Positions 1 to 8,158 of a DNA stretch of 64,000 nt are shown here, piece by piece (position 1 is the first letter of the stretch; each line of letters starts with the position of its first letter). The notes beneath the pieces were generated by a model that was given only the letters and a program-made list of their open reading frames with translations, made no database searches and was not told the DNA's origin. The position numbers and the translations under genes are program-made. The stretch comes from an uncultured Oscillospiraceae bacterium (lineage in GTDB: Bacteria > Bacillota > Clostridia > Oscillospirales > Oscillospiraceae), in the NCBI GenBank assembly GCA_934565655.1, contig CAKTIE010000001.1, positions 248,001 through 312,000 of the forward strand, given 5' to 3'.

Positions 1-2
1 TG

Positions 3-581
3 TCAGCGCCTCCATACGGCCTGCAGGCCCCGTGCTGCCAGCAGTCCCGCCGCCACCGACAGCGCAGAGGAGAGCCATACCGCCGGCAGGATGTCGAAGG
101 GCGCAACGCAGTCGTGGGCGCTGCGGACGGCGGCCACGGTGGTGGGCAGCAGCTGGATGGACGCGGTGTTCAGCACCACAAGGCGGCACAGCTCGTCGCT
201 GGCCACGCCGCCGCAGCCCTCTGCCATCCGTGTGGCGGCCCGGATGCCCAGCGGCGTGGCGGCATTGCCCAGTCCCAGCAGATTGGCCGACACATTGGCA
301 CTGACGGCGGCCAGTGTCTCGCTGTCACGGCTGGCCCGGGGCAGCAGCCGCCGCAGCACCGGCCGCAGCAGCCGGGCAAGCTTCTGGCTCAGGCCGCAGC
401 GGTCCATCAGCGTCATGACGCCGCTCCACAGACAGATGGCGCCCGCCATGGACAGGCACAGCTCCACGGCGGCCTGTGCACCCGCCATAGCGGCGGCGGA
501 GACGGCGGACAGCTGCCCCGTGATGCAGCCGAACACCAGTGAGAGGATCAGCAGCGCGGTCAAAAAGAAGGGCATTGCCAT
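3..581 (-). CDS. spmA: Spore maturation protein A-like membrane protein
   Basis: The 192-residue protein matches the SpmA half of the SpmA/SpmB pair, membrane proteins of the nucleoside-recognition (Gate) family needed for spore core dehydration in Bacillus. It is hydrophobic, with membrane segments near residues 5-25, 35-60, 95-120 and 165-190. It carries the family's Asn/Gly-rich stretch around residues 95-108 (SANLLGLGNAATPLG). The length fits B. subtilis SpmA. The start at 581 follows a GAGGTG ribosome site 9 bases upstream. The stop lies 3 bases from the window edge, so spmB would be expected just outside, downstream. Function is assigned by family only. Confidence 0.85.
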   Translation of the reverse strand: MAMPFFLTALLILSLVFGCITGQLSAVSAAAMAGAQAAVELCLSMAGAICLWSGVMTLMDRCGLSQKLARLLRPVLRRLLPRASRDSETLAAVSANVSANLLGLGNAATPLGIRAATRMAEGCGGVASDELCRLVVLNTASIQLLPTTVAAVRSAHDCVAPFDILPAVWLSSALSVAAGLLAARGLQAVWRR

Positions 582-662
582 AAAAGTTTCACCTCAATAT
601 ACTATATGCACATAGGAGGTGGGAATATTTGTAAAATAATTGGACAAAATGTCGATGCGCGG

Positions 663-691
663 TTGACAAACGGGTAAAAGTATGTCATGAT
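663..691 (+). promoter_or_regulatory. SigA-type promoter of the AbrB-family gene
   Basis: TTGACA at 663-668, a 17-base spacer and CATGAT at 686-691, with an extended TG at 683-684. It lies about 55 bases upstream of the GTG start at 747. Confidence 0.6.
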
Positions 692-746
692 GAATGGGCA
701 GAGGAACTCACACAGTTGTGAGAAGCAGAACAGAGGAGAGGTTTCC

Positions 747-989
747 GTGAAGTCAACCGGTATTGTGCGAAAGGTCGACGAACTGGGACGGATCGTGCTG
801 CCCATCGAGCTGCGCCGCACGCTGGATATCGCTGAGAAAGATGCTTTGGAGATCTATGTGGATGGCTCCACCATAGTGCTGAAAAAGTACCGGCCCAGCT
901 GTATCTTCTGCGACAGCAGCAGAGATCTGGTGGTGTACAAGGACAAAAATGTCTGTCCCCGGTGTCTTAAGGACCTGAGAAACAGCTGA
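747..989 (+). CDS. AbrB/SpoVT-type transcription regulator with C-terminal Cys cluster
   Basis: An 80-residue DNA-binding protein of the SpoVT-AbrB swapped-hairpin family, which acts as a dimer or tetramer on AT-rich promoters during growth transitions. Residues 1-50 hold the typical block (GIVRKVDELGRIVLPIELR). The last 30 residues add two Cys pairs (CIFC and CPRC), a probable zinc ribbon seen in clostridial members. I chose GTG at 747 over the in-frame ATG at 687 because AGAGGAGAGG ends 5 bases before it and the family block begins at once. A strong terminator follows directly, so the gene is monocistronic. Confidence 0.85.
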   Translation: MKSTGIVRKVDELGRIVLPIELRRTLDIAEKDALEIYVDGSTIVLKKYRPSCIFCDSSRDLVVYKDKNVCPRCLKDLRNS

Positions 990-990
990 C

Positions 991-1036
991 GCGCAAAAAC
1001 GCTCCCCGCCACATGGCGGGGAGCGTTTTTATGCGC
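991..1036. terminator. Strong bidirectional terminator
   Basis: Near-perfect hairpin with arms AAAAACGCTCCCCGCC / GGCGGGGAGCGTTTTT around a 4-base loop, flanked by A and T runs so it can work on both strands. It closes the AbrB gene. Confidence 0.9.
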
Positions 1037-1325
1037 CCTGACGGGACGCAGATAAGAGATAAAAGTGAACAGTGAAGAATTTCGGTATGCCGCCAAAGGC
1101 GGCATAATTGGTATTACACGAGGGGAGCCGTGCAATGCCTCGCAGAGTTCGCGCCCGCGCAGTGGAGCGAAGCGGAACAAGTGCCCTTGGGGTACAGGCG
1201 CGAAATATTCAAATTATTTTTTGCCGCGACATGTGCGTGGCAAAAAATACTTCTCGGCCAGCAAGTGTGCCCAAAGGGCGCGCGCAGTCGGCCGCAATCC
1301 TCTTTGGCAATGAAATCGTCAGATT
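1037..1325. other. Non-coding interval with short inverted repeats
   Basis: About 290 bases between convergent genes hold no credible gene. Two inverted repeats are visible: TGCCGCC-AAA-GGCGGCA near 1088-1104, and a TTTTTTGCC ... GGCAAAAAA pair near 1217-1247. The second could act as a weak terminator for rsmI, which ends at 1326. The base composition and mixture of short palindromes resemble intergenic repeats of gut Clostridia, but no second copy occurs in this window. Confidence 0.4.
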
Positions 1326-2162
1326 TCATGCCAGATTCTTTAGCGCTGCGTCGTACAGGGCGTTGCGGCTCAGCCCCGTGTCATCGGCCACGGCTCGGAC
1401 AGCGTCCTTCAGCCGCATGCCCTCCTCGCGGCGGCGCAGCACCAGCGCCACGCCCTCCTCCAGCGTCATGGCCGGTGCGTCGGACTTTTCACGGCCCGCC
1501 ACCACCAGCACATATTCACCTCTCGGTTCGTTGGCGGCGTAGTGCTCTACCGCCTCCGCCAGCGTCATGCGCATGGTCTCCTCATGAAGCTTGGTCAGTT
1601 CTCGGCACAGGGCGATCCGCCGCTCACCGCCGAAGGCCTCCGCCATGTCGGAGAGCGTGGCACGGAGCCGGTGGGGCGCTTCGTGGAAGATCATGGTGCG
1701 CCGCTCGCCGGTCAGCTCGTGGAGCTGCTCCCGCCGCTCCTTTTTGCCGGAGGGAAGGAAGCCCTCAAAGGTGAAGCGGCCCGTGGGCAGGCCGGACACC
1801 GCCAGCGCGTACACGGCGGCGCAGCAGCCGGGGATGGCCAGCACCTCCACGCCGTTTTCGGCGCACAGCCGCACCAGATCCTCGCCGGGGTCGCTGATGG
1901 CGGGCATGCCCGCGTCGGTCACCAGCGCGCAGGTCTCGCCGTCCAGCAGCCGGGCCAGAATGGCCTGCCCCGCAGAGGCGCGGTTGTGCTCGTGGTAGCT
2001 GACCAGCGGCTTCTTGATATCGAAATGGTTCAGCAGCTTCACCGACACGCGGGTGTCCTCGGCGGCGATGAAGTCGGCGTTTTGCAGCGTCTCCACGGCA
2101 CGGGGCGAAAAATCCCCCAGATTGCCGATGGGGGTGGCCACCAGATATAATGTTCCGGGCAT
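1326..2162 (-). CDS. rsmI: 16S rRNA (cytidine1402-2'-O)-methyltransferase
   Basis: A 278-residue SAM-dependent tetrapyrrole-methylase-fold enzyme that 2'-O-methylates C1402 in the decoding centre of 16S rRNA. It opens with the family signature LYLVATPIGNLGD. It also has AEDTRV near residue 35, TDAGMPAISDPG near 85 and FEGFLPSGKKER near 140. The length is normal for RsmI. The frame stays open upstream to 2825, but that part lies over trmN6 and has no family match, so ATG at 2162 is the start. It lies 5 bases after the trmN6 stop, giving a trmN6-rsmI operon. Confidence 0.95.
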   Translation of the reverse strand: MPGTLYLVATPIGNLGDFSPRAVETLQNADFIAAEDTRVSVKLLNHFDIKKPLVSYHEHNRASAGQAILARLLDGETCALVTDAGMPAISDPGEDLVRLCAENGVEVLAIPGCCAAVYALAVSGLPTGRFTFEGFLPSGKKERREQLHELTGERRTMIFHEAPHRLRATLSDMAEAFGGERRIALCRELTKLHEETMRMTLAEAVEHYAANEPRGEYVLVVAGREKSDAPAMTLEEGVALVLRRREEGMRLKDAVRAVADDTGLSRNALYDAALKNLA

Positions 2163-2167
2163 AGCGG

Positions 2168-2881
2168 TTACTCCTTGTCTCTGAAATAGGCGCGGCGCAC
2201 GTCGGGGGATTCGCCGCCGTCCTCCAGCCGCAGCAGCAGCGGCGGCTCCACGGAAAGCCCCGGCTTTCCGCCCCGGCGGCATTCCAGCAGCACCAGCGAC
2301 GGGGCGCTCCGGGCGGTGTGCTGCACCATCCGCAGCCGCTTGGGCTCCAGACCGTGGGTCACGGCGGCGGTCAGCAGCGCCGCCAGACGCTCCGGCCGGT
2401 ACACAAGGCAGAAGCGTCCGCCCCATTGCAGCATTCGTTCGGCGGCGGCAAAGATATCCTCCAGCGTGGCGGTCAGCTCCGCGCGGGCGTCGCCCCGGGC
2501 GCCCTCCGCCACCGCTCCCGTATGGGGCGCGAAATAGGGCGGATTGGACACCGCCAGCTGAAAGGCTCCGGCGGGCAGCGTCTCCCGCTGCCGCAGGTCG
2601 GCGCACAGCACCGTCATGGCAAGACCGTTGGCGGCGGCGTTGCGCGCCAGCATTTCGCAGGCGTGGGCGTCCCGCTCGATGCCGGTCACCTGCAGGGACG
2701 GCTCTCTTGCCAGCAGCAGCACGCCCAGCAGGCCCGCGCCTGCCCCCAGATCGCAGACCCGTTCGCCCCGGCGGGGCGCGGCGAAGCTGCCCAGCAAAAA
2801 GGAATCCGTGGAGGGCGGGAAGCACTGCTCGTCATAATGATACCGCGGCCCAACCGGCCACAGCCGTTCCGTGCGCTCCAT
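2168..2881 (-). CDS. trmN6: tRNA1(Val) (adenine37-N6)-methyltransferase family protein
   Basis: A 237-residue class I SAM methyltransferase. Residues 40-55 hold the SAM-binding loop (VCDLGAGAGLLG), and VSNPPYF near residue 118 is the NPPY adenine-N6 methylation motif. The usual partner in Firmicutes is rsmI, as here, supporting the YabB/TrmN6 assignment over a generic rRNA methylase. ATG at 2881 is chosen because AGGAGGG lies upstream. A longer open frame to 2974 would run across the ferredoxin terminator. The tRNA target is inferred from family, not seen. Confidence 0.85.
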   Translation of the reverse strand: MERTERLWPVGPRYHYDEQCFPPSTDSFLLGSFAAPRRGERVCDLGAGAGLLGVLLLAREPSLQVTGIERDAHACEMLARNAAANGLAMTVLCADLRQRETLPAGAFQLAVSNPPYFAPHTGAVAEGARGDARAELTATLEDIFAAAERMLQWGGRFCLVYRPERLAALLTAAVTHGLEPKRLRMVQHTARSAPSLVLLECRRGGKPGLSVEPPLLLRLEDGGESPDVRRAYFRDKE

Positions 2882-2937
2882 GACCAGCCCTCCTTTTCTA
2901 AAGACATAGTATATCACATACGGGGAGAACGCACAAT

Positions 2938-2971
2938 AAAAAAGTGACCGGACAGGAGTCCGGCCACTTTT
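2938..2971 (-). terminator. Terminator after the ferredoxin gene
   Basis: Hairpin AAAAGTGGCCGGAC / GTCCGGTCACTTTTTT on the minus strand, with a T run. It separates the ferredoxin gene from trmN6. Confidence 0.85.
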
Positions 2972-2983
2972 CATGTACGCATT

Positions 2984-3157
2984 TTACTCAGCGGGGTTGA
3001 TCGCGCCGTTGGGGCAGGTGTCTGCGCAGGAACCGCAGTCCAGGCAAGCGCCGGCGTCGATGACGTACTGAGAATCGCCCTGGGAGATAGCGCCCACGGG
3101 ACATGCATCTGCACAAGCGCCACAGCTGACGCAAGCGGAACCGATCTGATAAGCCAT
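2984..3157 (-). CDS. Small 2[4Fe-4S] ferredoxin
   Basis: A 57-residue clostridial-type ferredoxin with two complete cluster motifs: CVSCGACADACP near residues 9-20 and CLDCGSCADTCP near 38-49. Each supplies CxxCxxC plus the distant CP cysteine. It is a soluble low-potential electron carrier, and nothing nearby identifies its redox partner. ATG at 3157 is preferred because GGAGGT sits 7 bases upstream; the upstream ATG at 3172 would place the ribosome site inside the gene. It has its own promoter and terminator, so it is a single-gene unit. Confidence 0.95.
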   Translation of the reverse strand: MAYQIGSACVSCGACADACPVGAISQGDSQYVIDAGACLDCGSCADTCPNGAINPAE

Positions 3158-3189
3158 TTTGAGTACCTCCATTAAGATTTGTCAACGCT

Positions 3190-3217
3190 ATTGTATCATG
3201 AAAATAAAAAAATGCAA
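3190..3217 (-). promoter_or_regulatory. Probable promoter of the ferredoxin gene
   Basis: Minus strand TTGCAT (3212-3217), 16-base T-rich spacer, TACAAT (3190-3195), 33 bases before the start codon. Confidence 0.6.
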
Positions 3218-3264
3218 GCCCTTTCTGCGTCGTTTTCCGGCGAAAAATGTGGAAGGCGGTGAAA

Positions 3265-3293
3265 TTGACACCATGTGGGCAATATGATAGAAT
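3265..3293 (+). promoter_or_regulatory. Promoter of the nucleoside/methylthio salvage operon
   Basis: TTGACA at 3265-3270, 17-base spacer, TAGAAT at 3288-3293, with an extended TG at 3285-3286. It lies 31 bases before the PNP start. Confidence 0.8.
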
Positions 3294-3324
3294 CAATACC
3301 ATCGATTGACAAGGAGGACATCCG

Positions 3325-4146
3325 ATGGAATACACCTATGAATATTTTGAGAAGAGCGCCCGATACGTCCGGGAAAAGCTGGACTTTCAGCCGGAGATCG
3401 GCATTATTTTAGGCTCGTCTCTGGGGCCGTTCGCCGCGCAGGTGGAGGATCCTGTGGTGATCCCCTATGAGGATATCCCCAACTTCCTGCGCTCCACCGT
3501 GGCCACCCACGCCGGAAAGCTGATCTGCGGTACCATCAGCGGCAAAAAGGTGGTATGTATGTCCGGCCGGTTCCATTCCTACGAGGGGTACGACTTCCCG
3601 CAGCTGACCGCGCCCATCCGTCTGTTCAAGCTGCTGGGCTGCCGTGCGGTGATCCTGACCAATGCCGCCGGCGGTGTGAACCTCAGCTACAAGCCCGGCG
3701 ACATTATGATTATCAACGACCAGATCATGCTGCCTGGCTGCTCCCCCATGCGGGGCCCAAATATCCTGGAGTTCGGCCCCCGGTTCTTCGACGTGCAGAA
3801 GATGTACAGCCCTGAGCTGCGTGCCATCGCCCGTGAGTGCGCCCAGGGCAGCGGCCTGACCTTCCACGAGGGGTGCTACTTCTTCATGCAGGGCCCGCAG
3901 TTCGAGACGCCGGCGGAGATCCGCGCCATCCGCACCCTGGGCGGTGACGCCGTGGGTATGTCCACCGTGACCGAGGCACTGACGGCGGCCCACTGCGGCA
4001 TGCCCTGCCTGGGCTTCTCCGTCATTACCAACATGGCGGCGGGTATTCTGGATCAGCCCCTCACCGACGAGGAGGTCAACGAGGTGGGCCATCTGGTGGC
4101 CGATAATTTCAGCGCCTATCTGAAAAAGGTGCTGACGAGGATGTGA
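3325..4146 (+). CDS. Purine-nucleoside phosphorylase (trimeric PNP / MTA phosphorylase family)
   Basis: A 273-residue cytosolic enzyme that splits purine (methylthio)nucleosides with phosphate to give base plus (methylthio)ribose-1-phosphate. Motifs seen are GSSLG (residues 30-34, phosphate loop), MSGRFHSYEG (about 78-87), LTNAAGG (about 111-117), FETPAEIR (about 193) and TNMAAG (about 243). AAGGAGG precedes the ATG. It is first of four genes whose next members are an MTA/SAH deaminase, an MtnA-like isomerase and a class II aldolase. I therefore infer that its main substrate may be methylthioinosine or deoxyinosine from the deaminase, rather than only housekeeping inosine/guanosine. Confidence 0.92.
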   Translation: MEYTYEYFEKSARYVREKLDFQPEIGIILGSSLGPFAAQVEDPVVIPYEDIPNFLRSTVATHAGKLICGTISGKKVVCMSGRFHSYEGYDFPQLTAPIRLFKLLGCRAVILTNAAGGVNLSYKPGDIMIINDQIMLPGCSPMRGPNILEFGPRFFDVQKMYSPELRAIARECAQGSGLTFHEGCYFFMQGPQFETPAEIRAIRTLGGDAVGMSTVTEALTAAHCGMPCLGFSVITNMAAGILDQPLTDEEVNEVGHLVADNFSAYLKKVLTRM

Positions 4147-4150
4147 AAAA

Positions 4151-5440
4151 ATGACCACATTACTGAAAAACGCCTGGGTCTATACGCCCGGCGGCGTGAT
4201 CGAGGGCGGCTTCGTGGCCGTTGACGGCGCGGCGATCACCTATGTGGGCGCTGCCCGACCGGAGGGCCGCTTCGACTGTGAAAAGGACATGTCCGGCAAG
4301 CTGCTGCTGCCGGGACTGGTGAACGCCCACACCCACGCCGCCATGACGCTGCTGCGGGGCGTTGGCACCGATCTGCCGCTGCAAAGATGGCTGTTTGACA
4401 GCGTGTTTCCCGTGGAGGGCCGCATGACGGCGGAGGATATCCGGGCCGGTACGGCGCTGGCGCTGCTGGAGATGCTCGCCTGCGGCACCACCAGCTTTTC
4501 CGACATGTACTTCTTCCCGTGGGAGGCGGCGGAGCTGGTGGCTGTGTGCGGCATCAAGGCCAACCTCTGCTATCCGGTGCAGGCCTTCGACCCGGCGGAG
4601 CCCTACGAGAAGAATGAAAGTGCCCGGAAGCTGGAACGATTCTATAAGGACTGGCACAACGCCGCCGAGGGACGCATTCGGGTGGACGGCTGCCTTCACG
4701 CGGAGTACACCTGCAATCCCCACGTGGCGGCGGGGACGGCGGCGTGGTGCCGCCAGAACGGCGTGAGAATGCACATCCATCTCAGCGAGACAAAGAGCGA
4801 GCACGACGGCTGCGTGGAGAAATACGGCAAGACCCCGGCGGCGTGGATGAACGATCTGGGGGTATTTGATGTGCCCTGCGCCGCCGCCCACTGCGTGTGG
4901 GTGACGGAGACGGATCGGGCGCTGCTGCGGCAAAAGGGCGTCAGCGTCGTTCACAACCCCACCAGCAACATGAAGCTGGGCAGCGGCTTTGCCCCGATCC
5001 CGGCGCTGCTGGCGGAGGGCGTCAACGTGGCGCTGGGTACGGACGGCGCGGCCAGCAACAACAACCTGAACATGCTGGAGGAGCTGCATCTGGCGGCCAT
5101 CCTCCATAACGGCTATCACCACGACGCGGCGCTGCTGCCGGCCGGTCAGGTGCTGGAGATGGCCACGGTCAACGGCGCGAGATTGCAGGGCCGGGACGAC
5201 ACCGGTGTCATCGAGGCCGGGAAGCGGGCGGATATCATGGCCATCGACCTGAGCGCGCCACACCTCTGCCCCCATCTGGACACGGCGGGCCTTGCGGTAT
5301 ACAGTGCCCAGGTCGCCGACGTGTGCATGACCATGGTGGATGGCCGGGTGCTGTATGAAAACGGAGAATTCCTGACACTGGACAAAGAGCGGGTGCTGTA
5401 TGAGGCACGCGCCGCCGCCAGGCGGCTGTACGGCGCTTGA
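4151..5440 (+). CDS. mtaD: 5-methylthioadenosine/S-adenosylhomocysteine deaminase
   Basis: A 429-residue amidohydrolase that deaminates MTA, SAH or 5'-deoxyadenosine to the inosine form. Metal ligands are visible: NAHTH (about 60-64), HIHLSE (about 206-211), AAHCVW (His about 247) and LGTDGAASNNN (catalytic Asp about 299). The length matches MtaD/DadD. It starts 4 bases after the PNP stop with only a weak ribosome site, so translation is probably coupled. In this operon it would feed the PNP with methylthioinosine or deoxyinosine. Substrate preference among MTA, SAH and 5'-deoxyadenosine cannot be read from sequence. Confidence 0.92.
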   Translation: MTTLLKNAWVYTPGGVIEGGFVAVDGAAITYVGAARPEGRFDCEKDMSGKLLLPGLVNAHTHAAMTLLRGVGTDLPLQRWLFDSVFPVEGRMTAEDIRAGTALALLEMLACGTTSFSDMYFFPWEAAELVAVCGIKANLCYPVQAFDPAEPYEKNESARKLERFYKDWHNAAEGRIRVDGCLHAEYTCNPHVAAGTAAWCRQNGVRMHIHLSETKSEHDGCVEKYGKTPAAWMNDLGVFDVPCAAAHCVWVTETDRALLRQKGVSVVHNPTSNMKLGSGFAPIPALLAEGVNVALGTDGAASNNNLNMLEELHLAAILHNGYHHDAALLPAGQVLEMATVNGARLQGRDDTGVIEAGKRADIMAIDLSAPHLCPHLDTAGLAVYSAQVADVCMTMVDGRVLYENGEFLTLDKERVLYEARAAARRLYGA

Positions 5441-5460
5441 GAGATAGGAGAGAATGTAGC

Positions 5461-6528
5461 ATGGAAAGAGCGGACAAGGGCCTTGCCTTTATGATGCAGT
5501 ATGAAAACGTGGCCTGGTACGACAGCGGCCAGGTGCGGATCCTGGATCGCCGGGTGTATCCCCGGAGAGTGGAGTTCGTCACTTGCCGCACCTATGAGGA
5601 GGTGACTCAGGCCCTGCGGGACATGGTGACCCAGTCTACCGGCCCCTTTACCGCCGCCGCCATGGGCATGGCGCTGGCGGCCTATCAGTGCCGCCATATG
5701 ACGGCGGCACAGCAGGTGGCCTATCTGGAGCGGGCCATGGATACCATATCCCACGCCCGGCCCACCACGGTGGGGCGGATGCAGCTGATCTGCGGCGGCT
5801 GTCTGGAGGCTGCCAAAGCCGCCATTGAAAAGGGCGTCCCGGATGTGGCGCTGGCCATCCGGGACTATACCGTGGCCACCAATAACCGCCGCTATAACCG
5901 GGTGGGCCAGATGGCAAAGCATCTGGTGGATAAGTTCCCCGACAACGGCACCGTCATGACCCAGTGCTTCGGTGAGACCATCGTGGCCATGATGCTGAAG
6001 GAGTGCCGGGAGCGGGGCAAAACCATCCGCCTGTTCTGCCCGGAGACCCGCCCCTATTTCCAGGGCGCGCGGCTGACGGCCACCGTGTGTCACGACATGG
6101 GCTTTGATGTGACGGTCATCACCGACAATATGCCCGCCTATGTGATGCAGCGGGAGCATGTGGGTGTGTTCACCTGCGCCGCCGACGCCATCTGCTGCGA
6201 CGGCTATGTGGCCAATAAGGTAGGCACCTTCCAGATCTCCATTGCCGCCAACTATCTGGGCGTGCCGGTGTATATCAGCGGCATTCCCGACAAGGGTCAT
6301 CCCACCGTGGACACCGTCCATATTGAGATGCGGAACCCGCAGGATACGCTGGAGGCCATGGGGGTCAAGACCGCCGTCGACGGGGTCAAGGGCTATTATC
6401 CCGCCTTCGACATCACGCCGCCCCAGCTGATCACCGGCGTGGTGACGGATCTGGGCATCTATTCCCCCTATGACCTGAAGCAATATCTGGAGGTCAGTCA
6501 GCTGGGGCCCTATGAAATGGTAATTTAA
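5461..6528 (+). CDS. S-methyl-5-thioribose-1-phosphate isomerase-like protein (MtnA/eIF2B family)
   Basis: A 355-residue member of the MtnA/eIF2B-alpha family, which isomerises (methylthio)ribose-1-phosphate to the ribulose form. The catalytic Cys lies in MTQCFGE (about 169) and the catalytic Asp in CAADAI (about 242). VANKVGTFQISIAANYLGVPVY is the usual C-terminal block, cited only by its ends at about 250-272. Several otherwise conserved residues differ from classical MtnA: CDGY replaces the usual AANGD-type stretch. The true substrate may therefore be a deoxyribose-1-phosphate relative. ATG at 5461 follows TAGGAGAG; an upstream ATG at 5437 overlaps mtaD and lacks a ribosome site. Confidence 0.85.
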   Translation: MERADKGLAFMMQYENVAWYDSGQVRILDRRVYPRRVEFVTCRTYEEVTQALRDMVTQSTGPFTAAAMGMALAAYQCRHMTAAQQVAYLERAMDTISHARPTTVGRMQLICGGCLEAAKAAIEKGVPDVALAIRDYTVATNNRRYNRVGQMAKHLVDKFPDNGTVMTQCFGETIVAMMLKECRERGKTIRLFCPETRPYFQGARLTATVCHDMGFDVTVITDNMPAYVMQREHVGVFTCAADAICCDGYVANKVGTFQISIAANYLGVPVYISGIPDKGHPTVDTVHIEMRNPQDTLEAMGVKTAVDGVKGYYPAFDITPPQLITGVVTDLGIYSPYDLKQYLEVSQLGPYEMVI

Positions 6529-6569
6529 GGAAACTAAACGATTGCTTTATTATGGAAAGAGGCGGAAAC

Positions 6570-7175
6570 ATGGAGTATTCCCACAAGGAGCTGCGGCAGG
6601 AAATGGTGGATGTGTGCCTGGAATCCCTTCATGAGGGGCTGTTCACCGGCACCAGCGGCAATCTCAGCGTGGCGCTGGCGGACGGCACCATGCTGATCAC
6701 CCCCACCTCGGTGCGCTATACGGTAATGCGGCCTATGGATATCGTCCGGTGCGATCTGGACGGCAATGTGCTGGAGGGAGAGCTGCGGCCCTCCAGCGAG
6801 TGGCGGATGCACGCCGCCATCTATCGGGCCTATCCGGAGCACAAGGCCATCTTCCATACCCATTCCCCCTATGCCACGGCCTTTGCCGTGGTGCATAAGC
6901 CCATCCCCGCCGTGCTGATCGAGACGCAGATGTTCCTGGGCGGGGACATCCGGTGCGCCGAATATGCCACCCCCGGCACCTTTGCCGTGGGGGAGAATGC
7001 GGTGCCCTGTCTGAAGGATGGCCGGGGCGGCTGCCTGCTGAACAATCACGGCGTGCTGGCTGTGGGCAGGGATCTGAACGAGGCCCGCACCCGCGCCCAG
7101 TACATCGAGGACAGCGCCCGGATCTATCACTATGCTCTCCAAATCGGAGAGCCGGTGGTGCTGGGGAAGCTGTAA
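6570..7175 (+). CDS. Class II aldolase/adducin family protein (shunt aldolase candidate)
   Basis: A 201-residue zinc-dependent class II aldolase of the fuculose-phosphate-aldolase/MtnB fold. GTSGNLS (about 28-34) is the phosphate-binding motif. HTHSPYA (His about 96 and 98) and NNHG (His about 159) supply zinc ligands, and the Glu in SSEWRMH is the likely acid/base. It ends the operon after PNP, MtaD and the MtnA-like isomerase. The expected reaction is cleavage of (methylthio)ribulose-1-phosphate to DHAP plus an aldehyde, as known for the DHAP shunt; dehydratase activity as in MtnB is the alternative. ATG at 6570 has a GAGGCGG site; an upstream ATG at 6552 does not. Confidence 0.82.
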   Translation: MEYSHKELRQEMVDVCLESLHEGLFTGTSGNLSVALADGTMLITPTSVRYTVMRPMDIVRCDLDGNVLEGELRPSSEWRMHAAIYRAYPEHKAIFHTHSPYATAFAVVHKPIPAVLIETQMFLGGDIRCAEYATPGTFAVGENAVPCLKDGRGGCLLNNHGVLAVGRDLNEARTRAQYIEDSARIYHYALQIGEPVVLGKL

Positions 7176-7187
7176 CGGGCAGCAATT

Positions 7188-7343
7188 TAAGCCTCCCTTG
7201 TGTAAAGGCACCCCAGTGCGCACACTGGGGCGTGCACAGCTGAGGTGGCAACGCGAAGCGTTGACGGAGGGATTGTCAAATCGCTTTATCCCCTCAGTCA
7301 GCCTTGCGGCTGACAGCTCCCCTTGCAACAAGGGGAGCCTTTG
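7188..7343. repeat. MITE-like palindromic intergenic repeat, copy 1
   Basis: A roughly 156-base element starting GCCTCCCTTGTG and ending AAGGGGAGCCTTT. The ends form imperfect inverted repeats, and several internal hairpins are visible (CCCCAGTGCGCACACTGGGG; GTCAGCCTTGCGGCTGAC). A second copy lies in inverse orientation at 14083-14246 with the same order of blocks and a different spacer in the middle. It sits just after the aldolase gene and before a terminator. No open frame is present. Confidence 0.8.
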
Positions 7344-7355
7344 TCCTACAGAAAT

Positions 7356-7396
7356 AAAAGGATATCCGTGCTTTCCGGCACGGATATCCTTTTTTA
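7356..7396. terminator. Bidirectional terminator between the salvage operon and ydcF
   Basis: Perfect 15-base hairpin AAAAGGATATCCGTG / CACGGATATCCTTTT with T runs on both strands. It serves the convergent aldolase and ydcF-like genes. Confidence 0.9.
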
Positions 7397-7409
7397 AATG
7401 ATCATTTAC

Positions 7410-8153
7410 TTAGGCGATTCCGACCCAGGTGGCCAGAATTCCCACCACCTCGCGGCAGGCGTAGCCGGGGCCGAGGAACCACGGACTGAAGCATCCGGCG
7501 GACCGGGCTTCCAGCCCCGCCTGACGGGCGAACAGCTGGCCCCGGTACTGGTGGAAGTTGTCACTGGCGATGACCACATGGGTGTCAAGGCCGTTTGCCC
7601 GGATGATCTCCGCGGCGAACAGCAGGTTTTCGCGGGTGTCGAAGGACTTCTCCTCGGCGTAGACCCGCTCCGGAGCAATGCCCATGGCGACCAGCTCCTG
7701 CTGGGCGCAGGCGCCCTCCGTCACCGGCTCGGCGCGGCTGTCCAGCCCGCCGGTGGTAACGCAGACCGCGTCAGGGTGGGCCGTCAGATAGTCGTAGGCG
7801 GCCTCGATGCGCCCTTGCAGCATCATGCTGGGCCTGCCGTTGTAGACCTGACAGCCCAGCAGCACCACTGTCCCCGGCGCGTCATCGCCGGTGGGACGAT
7901 CCGCCGCCGCCAGCCCCATAATGGTCAGCACCGTGACGGCCACCGCCAGCACCACGCTGACGCCGGAGATCAGGACAGCCTTCAGCCACTTGGGGAAGCG
8001 GCGGAAGAAGTCGGGGAAGAAGCACCGCGCCGCCGCCAGCAGAAGCAGCGCCGCGGGCCAGTACATGCCGATGTGGTGGACGCCGATGGCCAGCGGCATC
8101 AGGAAATACACGACGCCCAGCAGGGAAAGGGTGCCAAGGATAGGTAACAGCAT
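7410..8153 (-). CDS. YdcF/ElyC family (DUF218) membrane protein
   Basis: A 247-residue protein with membrane segments near 5-22, 28-45 and 60-82, followed by a DUF218 domain. TVVLLGCQV opens the domain, TTGGLDSRAE follows near 133, FDTRENL lies near 170 and VVIASDNFHQYRG near 192. Family relatives (SanA, ElyC, YdcF) act on envelope integrity in Gram-negative bacteria, but the biochemical activity is not settled, so no reaction is assigned. It begins 5 bases after the udk stop and is probably co-transcribed with it. Confidence 0.8.
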   Translation of the reverse strand: MLLPILGTLSLLGVVYFLMPLAIGVHHIGMYWPAALLLLAAARCFFPDFFRRFPKWLKAVLISGVSVVLAVAVTVLTIMGLAAADRPTGDDAPGTVVLLGCQVYNGRPSMMLQGRIEAAYDYLTAHPDAVCVTTGGLDSRAEPVTEGACAQQELVAMGIAPERVYAEEKSFDTRENLLFAAEIIRANGLDTHVVIASDNFHQYRGQLFARQAGLEARSAGCFSPWFLGPGYACREVVGILATWVGIA

Positions 8154-8158
8154 AGGTT

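Noticed and set aside
2163..2825. Long N-terminal extension of rsmI
   Set aside because: The extension overlaps trmN6 and is Arg/Ala/Gly-rich without RsmI similarity; the enzyme signature starts at 2162.
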